64,000 nucleotides of DNA. Origin: Oleispira antarctica RB-8 (GTDB taxonomy: Bacteria > Pseudomonadota > Gammaproteobacteria > Pseudomonadales > Oceanobacteraceae). Both the position numbers and the translations under genes were made by a program. The DNA lies in NCBI GenBank assembly GCA_000967895.1, contig FO203512.1, positions 817,582 to 881,581 of the forward strand, written 5' to 3'. Shown in pieces: positions 16,954 to 25,612 of this stretch. The notes beneath the pieces were generated by a model. It did not search any database. It was not told the DNA's origin and saw only the letters and a program-made list of their open reading frames with translations. Position 1 is the first letter of the stretch; each line of letters starts with the position of its first letter.

Positions 16954-17922
16954 GTGAATACTGAAAAAATGATGATTGCATTGAATGAGTTCATTCATGT
17001 AGGTGGAGCGTTAGTCATTATCATTGCGGTGGTGTCGATCCTTACCGGGCTAATGCGTGAATTTATCCCACAAGATAAACTTCAAGCAAAACTAACCAAG
17101 CACGAAAAATGGGGCTCATTACTCGGCGCAGCTTTTGGCATGCTTACACCATTCTGTAGTGCTGCTGTTGTGCCCGTTACAATGGGAATGGCATCGATGG
17201 GTGCTTCGCTTGGAACAGTATTAAGTTTCTTAATATCCGCGCCGCTATGTAATTTCATCGTATTGGCTATGATTTTCTCGGCTTTTGGTTTGAAAGCGAC
17301 GGTCACATACCTAGCAATAACTTTTACCGCTGCTGTGTTGGGTGGCTGGTTAATTTCGAAATCTCCTTGGAGAAATGAAATAAAACGCGGAGAAGAACTA
17401 GAAGGTGCAACAGCTCAAAGTTGTAGCAGTTCAGCTAAAGCTCAACCTTCTTGCGGCGCAGTAAAGTTAAACTGCGATGGCAGCGTGGCCGTTGCATTAG
17501 AGACTGATCAACCATCAAAATTTAATAAAGCGCTTATCTTTGCTTGGGCACTGTTTAAAAGAATCATTCCTTACGTACTCATCGGCGCACTTATTAGTGG
17601 TATATCGGCGGCGTATTTATCCGCTGAGCTGGTCGAGAAATATGTAGGGGGCGACGACATACTATCAATCGTTATTGCTGCGGTTATTGGCATCCCGCTT
17701 TACTTACGAATTGAAATGGCCATCCCATTATTGAATGTGCTTATCGTAAAAGGTATGGGAATGGGACCAGCTATGGCATTGATTATTGGTGGAACAGGTG
17801 CAAGCCTACCAGAGATAGCCTTGGTTTCAGCCGTACTGAAACGCAAAGCCGTTATCGCATTCGTATTAATTATTCTAACGACAGCGATCACAGGCGGAGC
17901 CATTTTTCAATATTTTATGTAG
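16954..17922 (+). CDS. ArsP/DUF318-type permease
   Basis: Inner-membrane permease of 322 residues with about eight hydrophobic helices in two homologous halves. The first half has the conserved TPFCSAAVVPVTMGMASMGAS block (Cys68) and SAPLCNF. The second has GIPLYLRIEMAIPLL and GGTGASLPEI. Family members include ArsP, which exports trivalent organoarsenicals, and other poorly known metal permeases. The middle loop (about 150-180) is rich in cysteine and serine (QSCSSS, PSCGAV, LNCDG) and could bind a soft metal. An ArsR-type regulator follows on the same strand, supporting a metal or metalloid role. Confidence 0.8.
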   Translation: MNTEKMMIALNEFIHVGGALVIIIAVVSILTGLMREFIPQDKLQAKLTKHEKWGSLLGAAFGMLTPFCSAAVVPVTMGMASMGASLGTVLSFLISAPLCNFIVLAMIFSAFGLKATVTYLAITFTAAVLGGWLISKSPWRNEIKRGEELEGATAQSCSSSAKAQPSCGAVKLNCDGSVAVALETDQPSKFNKALIFAWALFKRIIPYVLIGALISGISAAYLSAELVEKYVGGDDILSIVIAAVIGIPLYLRIEMAIPLLNVLIVKGMGMGPAMALIIGGTGASLPEIALVSAVLKRKAVIAFVLIILTTAITGGAIFQYFM

Positions 17923-17934
17923 GTAGCTGAAAAA

Positions 17935-17987
17935 AGAGCTGTAATCGAAAAGCGTCATTCATTTGAATGGCGCGAATCAAAAGCTCT
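17935..17987 (+). terminator. Long hairpin between permease and arsR-like gene
   Basis: The inner arms GCGTCATTCA/TGAATGGCGC and outer arms AGAGCT (17935) / AGCTCT (17982) can fold into one long stem. It could be an attenuator, a terminator with no T tail, or an operator region. Confidence 0.4.
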
Positions 17988-18056
17988 GTGTAGTCTTTCT
18001 TCAACCCACAGGTATAATGTCGATAAGATACTTTGTGGAAAAGCCGAAGGCCAAGA

Positions 18057-18449
18057 ATGAACGAAAAATACATTGATGCACTAAAAGCCTTATCAGAGCC
18101 CAATCGGTTACGCTTATTTTGGCTTTTATTGCATGTCGATCAACGCATTAACGTTGCAGAAGCAATGGATGTCACTGGCGATACGCAATACAACGTTTCT
18201 CGTAATCTAAAGTTATTGTACAAAGCCGGACTACTCACACCTGAAAAACAGGGGAAATGGGTTTATTACACGTTAACAAAACAAACGGCCCCACACTGCC
18301 AAAAATTAATCGACTCGGTAAGATTTTTACCAAAAGAAGATTTCTCTGCAGTGACAAAACGCTGTGTTATACGTTTATCTTTAAGAGTGAATGGCGAGTG
18401 CGTGTTGGGTGCTAATAGCGAAGAATGGATCGCCGCCACTAGCAAATAG
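18057..18449 (+). CDS. ArsR/SmtB family transcriptional regulator
   Basis: A winged-helix repressor of the ArsR type: LKALSEPNRLRLFWLLL (helix 1-2), NVAEAMDVTGDTQYNVSRNLKLLYKAGLL (recognition region) and KQGKWVYYTL (wing). About 130 residues from ATG 18057, which has AAGG seven bases upstream; an upstream GTG at 18033 is less likely. The classical CVC metal site in helix 3 is absent; cysteines lie near the C-terminus, so the effector may be bound differently. Likely target: the permease gene just upstream on the same strand. Confidence 0.85.
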   Translation: MNEKYIDALKALSEPNRLRLFWLLLHVDQRINVAEAMDVTGDTQYNVSRNLKLLYKAGLLTPEKQGKWVYYTLTKQTAPHCQKLIDSVRFLPKEDFSAVTKRCVIRLSLRVNGECVLGANSEEWIAATSK

Positions 18450-18516
18450 AAGTCAATTAACATGACCAATATATTGGTCTTTTAATAAGTGGATGACTTA
18501 TTAACAAATACTTCTA

Positions 18517-19086
18517 CTAAAGCCCAGCAATTAACTCATCAGCACTCGCCACATTTGCATAAGCAAAACTCAACGCCGACATAAACGCCGCATGAACCTG
18601 AGCGGCAGGAACCGTAATACCGTTAAATTCTAAATCCAGCGTCGCACACGCATCATGAGCAACGGCGCATTCATAACCCAAATCTTCCGCTGCACGCGTT
18701 ACCGCATCGATGCACATGTGTGTCATCGCACCAACAATCACCAACTTTTTAATACCCGCATCATCCAATACTTTTTTAAGATCGGTATCGCGAAAACTAT
18801 TAATTTGATGCTTCAATACAACCGCTTCACCTTCTTGCGCAGCAACCGATGGATGAATTTTTGCGCCATCAGAACCTGGCAAAAAGAATGGCGCTTCATC
18901 TGTCGGAAATTCATGACGCACATGCACAACCGGCAAACCTTGCTGACGAAATTTTGCTAACAACTTCGCACCTTGTTCGGCCGCCGCTTCAGTACCGACT
19001 AACGGATTTTTAGCACCGTTATAAGTAGAGAAATAATCGTTTTGAAAATCAATTAATAAAAGAGCCGTCGTATTTTCAGTAGTCAT
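18517..19086 (-). CDS. Isochorismatase-like cysteine hydrolase
   Basis: A 189-residue protein of the isochorismatase/nicotinamidase fold. The catalytic triad is Asp13 (LLLIDFQND), Lys92 (VVLKHQINSF) and Cys125 (THMCIDA), with the conserved cis-peptide just before the cysteine. Such proteins hydrolyse amides or similar bonds; the substrate is unknown. It is divergent from a GlxA-type AraC regulator 132 bp away, a frequent pairing in proteobacteria, and is probably its target. Confidence 0.87.
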   Translation of the reverse strand: MTTENTTALLLIDFQNDYFSTYNGAKNPLVGTEAAAEQGAKLLAKFRQQGLPVVHVRHEFPTDEAPFFLPGSDGAKIHPSVAAQEGEAVVLKHQINSFRDTDLKKVLDDAGIKKLVIVGAMTHMCIDAVTRAAEDLGYECAVAHDACATLDLEFNGITVPAAQVHAAFMSALSFAYANVASADELIAGL

Positions 19087-19218
19087 TGTCTTTGCCTTCA
19101 GAATATTTTGTTAAAACTTAAATAAGTTGGTCTGTGACCATGACGCTATTATTGCTAATCATTGCGCAATACACTAAAGTCAAAACGGGCATAAAACAGG
19201 CAAAATCGGTCAAGACGA

Positions 19219-20157
19219 ATGAAAGTACAAATAATCAACTACCCAGGCGCCATGCAAACCGCAACACTGGGCCTGTATGAAATGTTCCTATTCGCCAACC
19301 GCTTCGCAGAAGAACACGCGCTCACTGCTCGCTTTGAAGTAGAAATAACAGATGTTAGTGAGCTCACGAACACCAAAATAGAAAGTACAAAACCCGACAA
19401 CACCAAAGGTAACAACATAGTCATCTTGCCACCCAATATCACCGACGAATACTTTCTCGCGCCCGAAGCCGTGCTCAGCCAATGGATAATAAAACAACAT
19501 AAGCAAGGCGCAGTGATCTGCGCAGTCTGTGCAGGCACCTTCATATTAGCGGAAACCGGATTACTCAATAATCGCCCTGCAACAACCCACTGGGGATTGG
19601 CGACACAACTTGAAACGCTATACACCGAAGTAAACGTCAACAGTGAAAAAATCATCATCAACGACGGCGACCTAATCACCGCGGGTGGCTTAATGTCGTG
19701 GATGGACTTAGGCCTAGAGCTGGTGGCGCAGTTTTTAAACCCCGCGATCATGCGGCAGTTAGGAAAGCACTTAATTATCGACACCGCACCGCGAGAACAG
19801 CGCTACTACCAAAGCTTCAATCCAAGATTCGATCACGGCGACGATGCAATACATAAAATTCAAACCCACATGCACGCGAAATATCACACCCGCCTAACCG
19901 TTGCATCACTGGCAGAAAAGAGTCACCTATCGGAACGCACCTTTGCCCGACATTTTATTCAAGCAACAGGGTTTAAAGCGAATGAATATCTACAACGCCT
20001 TAGAATTCAAAAAGCCTGCGAGTTATTAGAATCAACCAAGAAAACGTTTGAAGTGATTGCTTACGATGTGGGTTACGAAGACGTAAGTGCGTGCCGTAAA
20101 TCGTTTGTTAAGATAATTGGTTTAACACCGAAAGAATTTCGGAGGCGGTTTGTGTAA
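19219..20157 (+). CDS. GlxA family AraC-type regulator with DJ-1/PfpI domain
   Basis: The 312-residue protein has an N-terminal DJ-1/PfpI-like domain (residues 1-190; AVCAGTFILAETGLL is the nucleophile-elbow region with Cys) and a C-terminal AraC double helix-turn-helix (about 215-312; LTVASLAEKSHLSERTFARHF and IAYDVGYEDVSACRKSF). These regulators sense small metabolites. Its neighbour, the divergent cysteine hydrolase, is the probable target. A decayed copy of its 3' third lies at 22022-22377. Confidence 0.9.
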   Translation: MKVQIINYPGAMQTATLGLYEMFLFANRFAEEHALTARFEVEITDVSELTNTKIESTKPDNTKGNNIVILPPNITDEYFLAPEAVLSQWIIKQHKQGAVICAVCAGTFILAETGLLNNRPATTHWGLATQLETLYTEVNVNSEKIIINDGDLITAGGLMSWMDLGLELVAQFLNPAIMRQLGKHLIIDTAPREQRYYQSFNPRFDHGDDAIHKIQTHMHAKYHTRLTVASLAEKSHLSERTFARHFIQATGFKANEYLQRLRIQKACELLESTKKTFEVIAYDVGYEDVSACRKSFVKIIGLTPKEFRRRFV

Positions 20158-20275
20158 ACTCATGCTCTGAATATCAAAGCAGCTGATTATCAAAAAAACC
20201 ATACTTTTCAGCATCACTTTTTCTAGACTAGAGTTGGTATATAATCTATAGCTATTAAAACCTCAGGGCATCAAC

Positions 20276-20569
20276 ATGAAGTTATTTTTAAAATTTAATT
20301 TTTACATCTTAGTCGCTTTTATGATCATCGGTTGTGATCCCATTAAAGAAACCTATGATCTTGCATTCAAGACATCATTTAGAATGTCATTCATTCAATC
20401 ATGCGTCGACTCTAGTGGTAAATCAGAGTTAGAACCTTGGTGCACTTGCACTGCTGACGATTTGCTAACGACCTATTCAACAGAAGAGCTTCAAAATGAA
20501 GTGGTAATTGAAAATTATATGGAAAATATATCCACAGCAGAATGCAGAGCATTACTCAATGTTGAGTGA
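20276..20569 (+). CDS. Small lipoprotein with cysteine-rich centre
   Basis: A 97-residue protein with a type II signal peptide ending MIIGC (Cys about 20), so it should be lipid-anchored. The mature part has four further cysteines (QSC, WCTC, AEC) that could form two disulfides in the periplasm. I do not recognise the family. It stands alone, 118 bp after the GlxA-type gene, with CAGGG about ten bases before the ATG. Confidence 0.65.
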   Translation: MKLFLKFNFYILVAFMIIGCDPIKETYDLAFKTSFRMSFIQSCVDSSGKSELEPWCTCTADDLLTTYSTEELQNEVVIENYMENISTAECRALLNVE

Positions 20570-20585
20570 TATTTAACTCTGTTAA

Positions 20586-20646
20586 TAATTACCCTGACTA
20601 ATACACCCCATAAAAATAAGGAATTTCTCCAATCTAACCAAAGCCC
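20586..20646 (+). repeat. Dispersed ~60-bp repeat, copy 2 (upstream of thioesterase gene)
   Basis: Second copy of the repeat at 15948. Shared blocks are CCTGACTAATACAC, AAAATAAGGAATTTCT and CAATCTA followed by AAAGCCC. It ends 40 bp before the thioesterase ATG. The blocks are conserved although the flanks differ, so it is either a mobile small repeat or a common control element. Confidence 0.65.
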
Positions 20647-20685
20647 TTATGGTTCATTCATCGTTTTAAAAATCAAGGATGAAGC

Positions 20686-21093
20686 ATGAATGAAGTGCCA
20701 GCAGGATTTGAACCCCTATTTAGAAGTAGCCCTTTTTTAGATTTACTCGGCCCAATCTATAATAAGAAAACAGAAACTGAATTATTAATTGGACTAAGAG
20801 CTGAGAAGAAACACTGCAATGCCAGAAACCTGGTTCATGGCGGTGTACTTAGCAGCCTTGCAGACATTGCGCTGGGCTATAATGCGGCTTTTCAAAGCAA
20901 AGATCCTGTGCCTATGGTCACTGCCAGCCTCAATATAGATTATGCTGGATCGGTAAAGCTAGACGACTGGATAGAAATATCAGTTGATGTGCAAAAGGTC
21001 GGTAGAAACATGGCCTTCGCTAATTGTTATTTCTTTGTCGACTCAAAACGTATCGCCAGAGCAAGTGCTGTATTTAATGTTATTAATGCATAA
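20686..21093 (+). CDS. PaaI-type hotdog thioesterase
   Basis: A 135-residue hotdog-fold acyl-CoA thioesterase of the PaaI/4HBT group. The signature NLVHGGVLSSLADIALGYN carries His51-Gly-Gly and Asp60, the usual active-site elements; the later VTASLNIDYAGSV strand and the FNVINA end are typical. It probably hydrolyses an acyl-CoA or aryl-CoA in the cytosol. It follows dispersed repeat copy 2, the same context as the SDR gene, which raises the idea of shared control. Confidence 0.85.
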   Translation: MNEVPAGFEPLFRSSPFLDLLGPIYNKKTETELLIGLRAEKKHCNARNLVHGGVLSSLADIALGYNAAFQSKDPVPMVTASLNIDYAGSVKLDDWIEISVDVQKVGRNMAFANCYFFVDSKRIARASAVFNVINA

Positions 21094-21139
21094 GAAAAAG
21101 CATCAATAACTATTAGCAAGGCGGATGATTTTTACTGCC

Positions 21140-21484
21140 TTATTCAGTTAGCTGATTCACATCGCATGCTAAAATATCAGCCCAAGCTTTTAGCGTTGCA
21201 AGCTGAGGTTTATTACCCGCCTTTTCAGTCTGAGCAACTGCGCCTTGAGTAATGCTTAACTTCGTTGCCATATCGGCTTGTGAAAACTGACGATACTTTC
21301 TCCAAGCTTTTAAAGGAGTCATTTCTTTTATAGCAATATTCATTGCAACATCATGAGGCAGAGCAACAGCGTCATCATTTGCCATTAAAACTTCATATTC
21401 ACTATAAGGAATAACAGCGTATAAAGGATTGCCTTCACTATCAGGAATAATTAGAGGCTGCGCTAATGTCGGGGCGGCTGGCAT
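21140..21484 (-). CDS. XRE-type helix-turn-helix protein with N-terminal Phd/RelB-like segment
   Basis: A 114-residue protein. Residues 13-40 (IPDSEGNPLYAVIPYSEYEVLM) resemble the DNA-binding strand of Phd/RelB-type antitoxins. Residues 58-112 are an XRE helix-turn-helix (KYRQFSQADMATKLSITQGAVAQTEKAG). This arrangement is common in chromosomal antitoxin-like regulators. I see no toxin on either side, so it is an orphan antitoxin or simple repressor. Confidence 0.7.
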   Translation of the reverse strand: MPAAPTLAQPLIIPDSEGNPLYAVIPYSEYEVLMANDDAVALPHDVAMNIAIKEMTPLKAWRKYRQFSQADMATKLSITQGAVAQTEKAGNKPQLATLKAWADILACDVNQLTE

Positions 21485-21584
21485 TGTTTTAGTCCACTCT
21501 ATGTCGAATATAAGTTAATTATCTTAAATTCCTAATTATTTTAGGTGAATAATTAGATATGTATGCTTAATATTAGATTATAGG

Positions 21585-22031
21585 TTGTTATATCTAATAA
21601 AATGTCATGTATGGCCTGTAGATAAATTATCGATGCACGCAGTACAGTTTGCTCGTCGCATGGGCAAAAACAAAGCACTTCAAGCCTTGTTAACAGGGGT
21701 CGACTTCAGCGCAGAGCAAGCCGAGGCATTAAACATAATTACTCAGTATGTTCGTAAGGCCGATCTAGACAATGTACTAGAGCCATTGCTGGCGATAGTG
21801 GCCAACTTAGAAGTACGCGACATTGTTATGTACAAAGAGATTGTTGCGACGTCTATAAAGGATGAAGACGCGGGGGCAGAACTTGAACTGCGTTATTTCC
21901 TTGAGCGTGCCAAAGAAGACAAAACCCAGACCATAATCACAACCTACCTTAAGCATGGCGGGCAGACCGTGAGAGAAGCCGAAGATATTCAAGGGATCTT
22001 TGCGGATACGGCGCAGGAACTGGGCAGCTAG
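21585..22031 (+). pseudogene. Enoyl-CoA hydratase-like C-terminal fragment
   Basis: The open frame codes 148 residues. ARRMGKNKALQALLTGVDF followed by SAEQAEALNIITQYV resembles the C-terminal half of crotonase-fold enzymes (KA-x-LLLTG-x-x-x-SA-x-EA-x-x-x-GLV). The N-terminal half with the oxyanion-hole motifs is absent, so the piece cannot be a working hydratase. Its last bases run directly into a decayed copy of the GlxA-type gene, which marks an old recombination junction near 22022. The family match is by eye and moderately sure. Confidence 0.45.
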
Positions 22032-22377
22032 CAAACTTCTTAACTATCGATACCGCACTGCGAGAGCAGTGCTCTGTCTTTAGGTATTCGCCAAAGCTTC
22101 AACCACGCTTTTAATTCAAACCCACCTACACGCCAAATACCACAACGGCCCAAGCGCAGCACACCTAGCTAAAGCGAATGAATGCCTACAGCGCCTTAGA
22201 ATCTAAAAAGCCTGAGATTTATTAGAATTAACCAAGAATACCTTTGAAGTGATTGCTTACGATGTAGCTTATGAATACGTGCGTGCCGCCAATCATTTGT
22301 AGAGAGTCGTTTGTGAAGCTGCCATGATAAAAGAGGTTGGTTTAACGCCGAAGGAGTTTTGGATGGGTTGTGTGAAT
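22022..22377 (+). pseudogene. Decayed copy of the GlxA-type AraC gene (3' third)
   Basis: The DNA follows the end of the intact gene at 19750-20157. Shared blocks include TATCGATACCGCACTGCGAG, CTACAGCGCCTTAGAATC, TTTGAAGTGATTGCTTACGA and GGTTTAACGCCGAAGGAG, separated by stops, small deletions and an insertion near 22300. No frame stays open, so this is a dead duplicate. It shows the region between 19.7 and 22.4 kb has undergone duplication. Confidence 0.8.
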
Positions 22378-22466
22378 ATTGTATAGGTCGAAGTTCTATG
22401 AGAAGTGCAGTAGTAAGGCAATGTAAAGGTGGCTTTGTAGCGGTGAAAAACTTGCGGGTGGTCAAT

Positions 22467-22493
22467 TTGACAGGATAGACAGCAGGCTATACT
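22467..22493 (+). promoter_or_regulatory. Possible promoter of the ATPase gene
   Basis: TTGACA (22467-22472) and TATACT (22488-22493) resemble -35 and -10 boxes but are 15 bp apart, two short of ideal. They lie about 120 bp before the ATPase start, within the otherwise gene-free stretch 22378-22615. Confidence 0.4.
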
Positions 22494-22615
22494 GTTGCCT
22501 AGTTTTAAAATAGTCATTAACAGGGAAGGTCTTATGATTTCAACGAGTATTTCAATTTCTTCGCCTTTCCAAAATGATGTCGCATAATTCACGGATATAT
22601 TTACATGGAATTTAA

Positions 22616-24349
22616 ATGAAATATCTTGAAGATTCTTTTGATGCTTTTTTCAAGAGTGAGGCAAAAGTTGCTGTCATTAAAGGTAACTGGGGTGTCGGTA
22701 AAACCTATTTCTGGGATAGCTACATTGACAGAAGAATCACTGATAAAGACCTGAGCCAAATTGCATATAGCTATATTTCACTTTTTGGTAAAACTTCACT
22801 GTCAGACGTTAAGAAAAGTCTATTTCACTCAGCGAAACCAATAAGTTCGGACAACGATATTGAGTCGGCATTTGAAAATCAATTTACTAACACAAGTGGC
22901 TTGCTAAATCGTTTGCCTTGGATAAAAGATGGCATTAAAAAAACGCATTCGAAAACTCCTTGGCTGAGCTGGTTTACAAAGAACGCCCAGAATATTCCCG
23001 TTGTTGGTAAGTTTTCAAATATTATTTCTAACTTAGAGTATTCGATGGTTAACGATTACGTTATATGCTTCGATGACTTAGAGCGTAAAGGGAATTCATT
23101 AACTGTAAAGGAAATAATGGGATTAATTGACGAACTAGCAATTCGTAAGAATTGTAAGGTCGTTCTGATTTTTAACGAAAGTAGTTTGGATAAAGATACT
23201 GATAAAAAAGAGTTCGATTCATATCGAGAAAAAGTAGTTGATATAGAATTGAATCATAATCCTTCCTGTGCAGAGAATATGGAGCATGTTTTTTCTGATG
23301 ATTTTAACCAGATCTCTGTGATTTCTGAAGCAGTAAATGAGCTAGGGATAAAAAATATTCGTGTGTTGAAGAAAATAAAATGGATGATTGATGACTTCTC
23401 GAATAAATTAGAAACTCTACCTGACTCGTTACAGAAAGAATTTTCACTTCATGCAGTAATTCTTTGTAGGGGATATTTCATTAGAGATAATGATCTTTTA
23501 TTTGAGGACTTGAAAACTCAGTTGAATGAAAACTCCTGGATGTCATTCCTTTCTGATAAGGATAAGGAAAAAAGCCCTGGTGAAGAAAAATATAGTCAGA
23601 TTGCGAGCAACTTACAGCTTTCTCCGTCTCAGTTTGATGACCATATTATTCACTATCTTGAACACGGGTTTGTAAATATAGAAGCACTTTCTGAAACCAT
23701 TTCAAATTTATTGGAAATGGCAGATGTTGAGGAAGTCCGCTTACGGCTGCGAGGAGCATGGAATATATATTCAGATTCTTTTCAAGATAATCTTGATGAA
23801 TTCACCTCCGCGCTGAATGACATTTTAAAGGAAGATATTTCGAAGTTGGGGCTATCAGATTTTTCATCAGCCATCAATATACTCGAAGAGTTCGGGGAAG
23901 ATGTTTCCACCTTCATTAGAATATATACCGAAGTTCATAAGGAATCATTAAAAAGCATAAATCCTAGAGATTCATGGGATATGGATAGAATTAAAAATTC
24001 CAGTCTACAGTCTAAAATATCTGAGATTCATGAAGAAACGAAAAACTTAAATATTGATGATGTAGCTGAGAAGATAGCTGTAAATAGGGGATGGAACACA
24101 GAAGATGTTGGCTTTCTCTCGTCTTTAAGTAAGGATGATTTTAAATGTTGGATGAAAGGAAATCCCGACAGGTTAACCATGAAAGTTAGGAGCGGTCTCC
24201 TTACTTTTGATAAAATGGGCGCGACAAATAAGTCAGACCAAGAAAAATACGAAAAGATTTCTTTGAACGTATTAGAAGCTTTAAGAGATATATCATCAGA
24301 AAATACCCTTAATCAAAAGAGAGTTAAAAATATATATGGTGTGGAATGA
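22616..24349 (+). CDS. KAP-like P-loop ATPase, putative defence-type gene
   Basis: A 577-residue cytosolic protein. Walker A is GNWGVGKT at 23-30 and Walker B is VICFDDLER at 149-157. The Asp-Asp pair followed by Glu-Arg is typical of KAP/STAND-related ATPases. A sensor-like VVLIFNESSLD follows at about 180. The C-terminal 370 residues are helical and acidic with no recognised domain. No transmembrane helix is seen. AT-rich composition differs from the core genes. The broken coiled-coil membrane gene 140 bp downstream is its likely partner. KAP-type ATPases are often found with membrane proteins and in bacterial defence loci; the function here is inferred only. Confidence 0.7.
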   Translation: MKYLEDSFDAFFKSEAKVAVIKGNWGVGKTYFWDSYIDRRITDKDLSQIAYSYISLFGKTSLSDVKKSLFHSAKPISSDNDIESAFENQFTNTSGLLNRLPWIKDGIKKTHSKTPWLSWFTKNAQNIPVVGKFSNIISNLEYSMVNDYVICFDDLERKGNSLTVKEIMGLIDELAIRKNCKVVLIFNESSLDKDTDKKEFDSYREKVVDIELNHNPSCAENMEHVFSDDFNQISVISEAVNELGIKNIRVLKKIKWMIDDFSNKLETLPDSLQKEFSLHAVILCRGYFIRDNDLLFEDLKTQLNENSWMSFLSDKDKEKSPGEEKYSQIASNLQLSPSQFDDHIIHYLEHGFVNIEALSETISNLLEMADVEEVRLRLRGAWNIYSDSFQDNLDEFTSALNDILKEDISKLGLSDFSSAINILEEFGEDVSTFIRIYTEVHKESLKSINPRDSWDMDRIKNSSLQSKISEIHEETKNLNIDDVAEKIAVNRGWNTEDVGFLSSLSKDDFKCWMKGNPDRLTMKVRSGLLTFDKMGATNKSDQEKYEKISLNVLEALRDISSENTLNQKRVKNIYGVE

Positions 24350-24489
24350 AATATACATTTAGTCATACTATTTTTCGCTGTAGTTTTACAGCACTTTAGT
24401 GGGCGATTTTTACAGTAGCTAAAGAGGTGTAATATCAGTATTCGTTTTCAATGGCGATAGATGCCTCTAATTATAATTAAGGAATTAAC

Positions 24490-24859
24490 GTGTCAGATCA
24501 ACGAATTAAAATACCAAGGGCATCAGATAAAGCATTAATATCGTGCTTTAGGGAGTTAGTTAAAATAACGGATGTTTCGCAAGTTAACATTAGTGCCATA
24601 TTTTTTTGCAAATATTGGTGCTGTAGATCTAAATTCTGAATTGCCCGCCTACTTAGAATTAATATTAAAGAAAAACTCAGCAATTATTGATACGATTTCA
24701 TTAAATTTTCCTGTCATATCAATATCGTTTCATCGGGGTGGAAATTATCAGTCACAGGATAAATTAGGTGTTTTTGATGAGATTGTATTTAGAAAAAATC
24801 AAGGAACCATAAATAATGAAATAGTAATTGAAATTGTTGCCACAATTAACAGAAAGCTT
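24490..24859 (+). pseudogene. 5' part of interrupted ATPase-partner gene
   Basis: The frame starts at GTG 24490 and runs into a stop after a seven-T run at 24601-24607; shifting frame there restores an open frame to the IS66 left end at 24860. Together they code about 125 residues: a soluble alpha/beta domain of no family I recognise (GAVDLNSELPAYLELIL, ISISFHRGGNYQ, IVIEIVATINRKL). The reading continues on the far side of the IS at 27192. The slip could be a mutation, a sequencing error, or less likely programmed. As it stands the gene is dead. Confidence 0.7.
24852..24859. repeat. IS66 target site duplication, left copy
   Basis: GAAAGCTT directly abuts the left inverted repeat and recurs at 27184-27191, the 8-bp duplication expected of IS66 elements. 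Confidence 0.92.
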
Positions 24860-24939
24860 GTAAGCGCCTCATGAACCCCCTTCTTCATTAACTTGCGCAC
24901 AGCCGTATGATTCATCTTAAATTATTTGAGATGAAGATT

Positions 24940-25236
24940 ATGAAACGCACGAAACAACAATGGCTTGAATTGATTCAGGCGCAACAAATCTGTGATTTAT
25001 CCATCGTCGATTTTTGTCGAGAGAAAGACCTTCCTTTAAAGAGTTTCTATGCTCGACGTAGTAGCTTGCTTAAACCTAAGCATATTGAATCTTCTGCTTT
25101 CAGTAAAATAATAGTCGCCGAGAAGCCTAAGCCTTCAGCAACGGTGATTACACTCACCATCGGCAAAGCAAACTTATCCATTCCAAGCTCAACCGATGTA
25201 GTTTGGCTAGCAAAATTAATTGGGCAGTTCGCATGA
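24940..25236 (+). CDS. tnpA: IS66 accessory protein TnpA
   Basis: About 98 residues with a helix-turn-helix-like N-terminus (WLELIQAQQICDLSIVDFCR) and the short SKIIVAE/ITLTIGKANLSIP end typical of IS66 OrfA. Starts at 24907, 24931 and 24940 are all possible; MKRTKQQW at 24940 is the usual family beginning. Its TGA overlaps the tnpB ATG. It is required with TnpB for transposition of IS66 elements and is thought to bind DNA. Confidence 0.87.
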   Translation: MKRTKQQWLELIQAQQICDLSIVDFCREKDLPLKSFYARRSSLLKPKHIESSAFSKIIVAEKPKPSATVITLTIGKANLSIPSSTDVVWLAKLIGQFA

Positions 25237-25598
25237 AAATGTTTGTGGATGCACCTGAAGTTTATTTGCATCGCGATCCTGTTGATTTTCGAAAACAAAT
25301 CAATGGCCTTACAGCCATTGTCGAGCTCGAAATGAAACAATCGCTCAATACTGGCGCGCTGTTTTTGTTTTGCAGCAAACGCCGCGACAAGCTGAAACTT
25401 CTATACTGGGACAAAACGGGCTTCTGTCTTTGGTATAAGCGTCTTGAAAACGATAAGTTTAAATGGCCAAAAAAGCATGAGCTAGACACCATCAATATCA
25501 GTGAAGAACAACTGCATTGGTTGCTACGAGGATTTGATATTAAGGCAATGAAAGCTCATGATTCTATTGAATTTGACTCGGTTTATCTTGATGATTGA
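25233..25598 (+). CDS. tnpB: IS66 accessory protein TnpB (Orf2)
   Basis: A 121-residue protein with the family signature VYLHRDPVDFRKQINGL at the start, then LFLFCSKRRDKLKLLYWDKTGF and FCLWYKRLE. The ATG at 25233 overlaps the tnpA stop (ATGA), as usual for this family; a longer frame from 25203 would duplicate tnpA sequence. It is an accessory factor of IS66 transposition. Confidence 0.93.
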   Translation: MKMFVDAPEVYLHRDPVDFRKQINGLTAIVELEMKQSLNTGALFLFCSKRRDKLKLLYWDKTGFCLWYKRLENDKFKWPKKHELDTINISEEQLHWLLRGFDIKAMKAHDSIEFDSVYLDD

Positions 25599-25612
25599 GT
25601 TAAAATAGCCGT

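Noticed and set aside
21140-21484. Toxin-antitoxin pair
   Set aside because: The protein looks like an antitoxin, but neither neighbour resembles a toxin; the plus-strand frame after it is a hydratase-like fragment.
24598-24612. Programmed ribosomal frameshift in the partner gene
   Set aside because: The T run is slippery, but two additional unrelated frameshifts and an IS insertion in the same gene make decay the simpler explanation.
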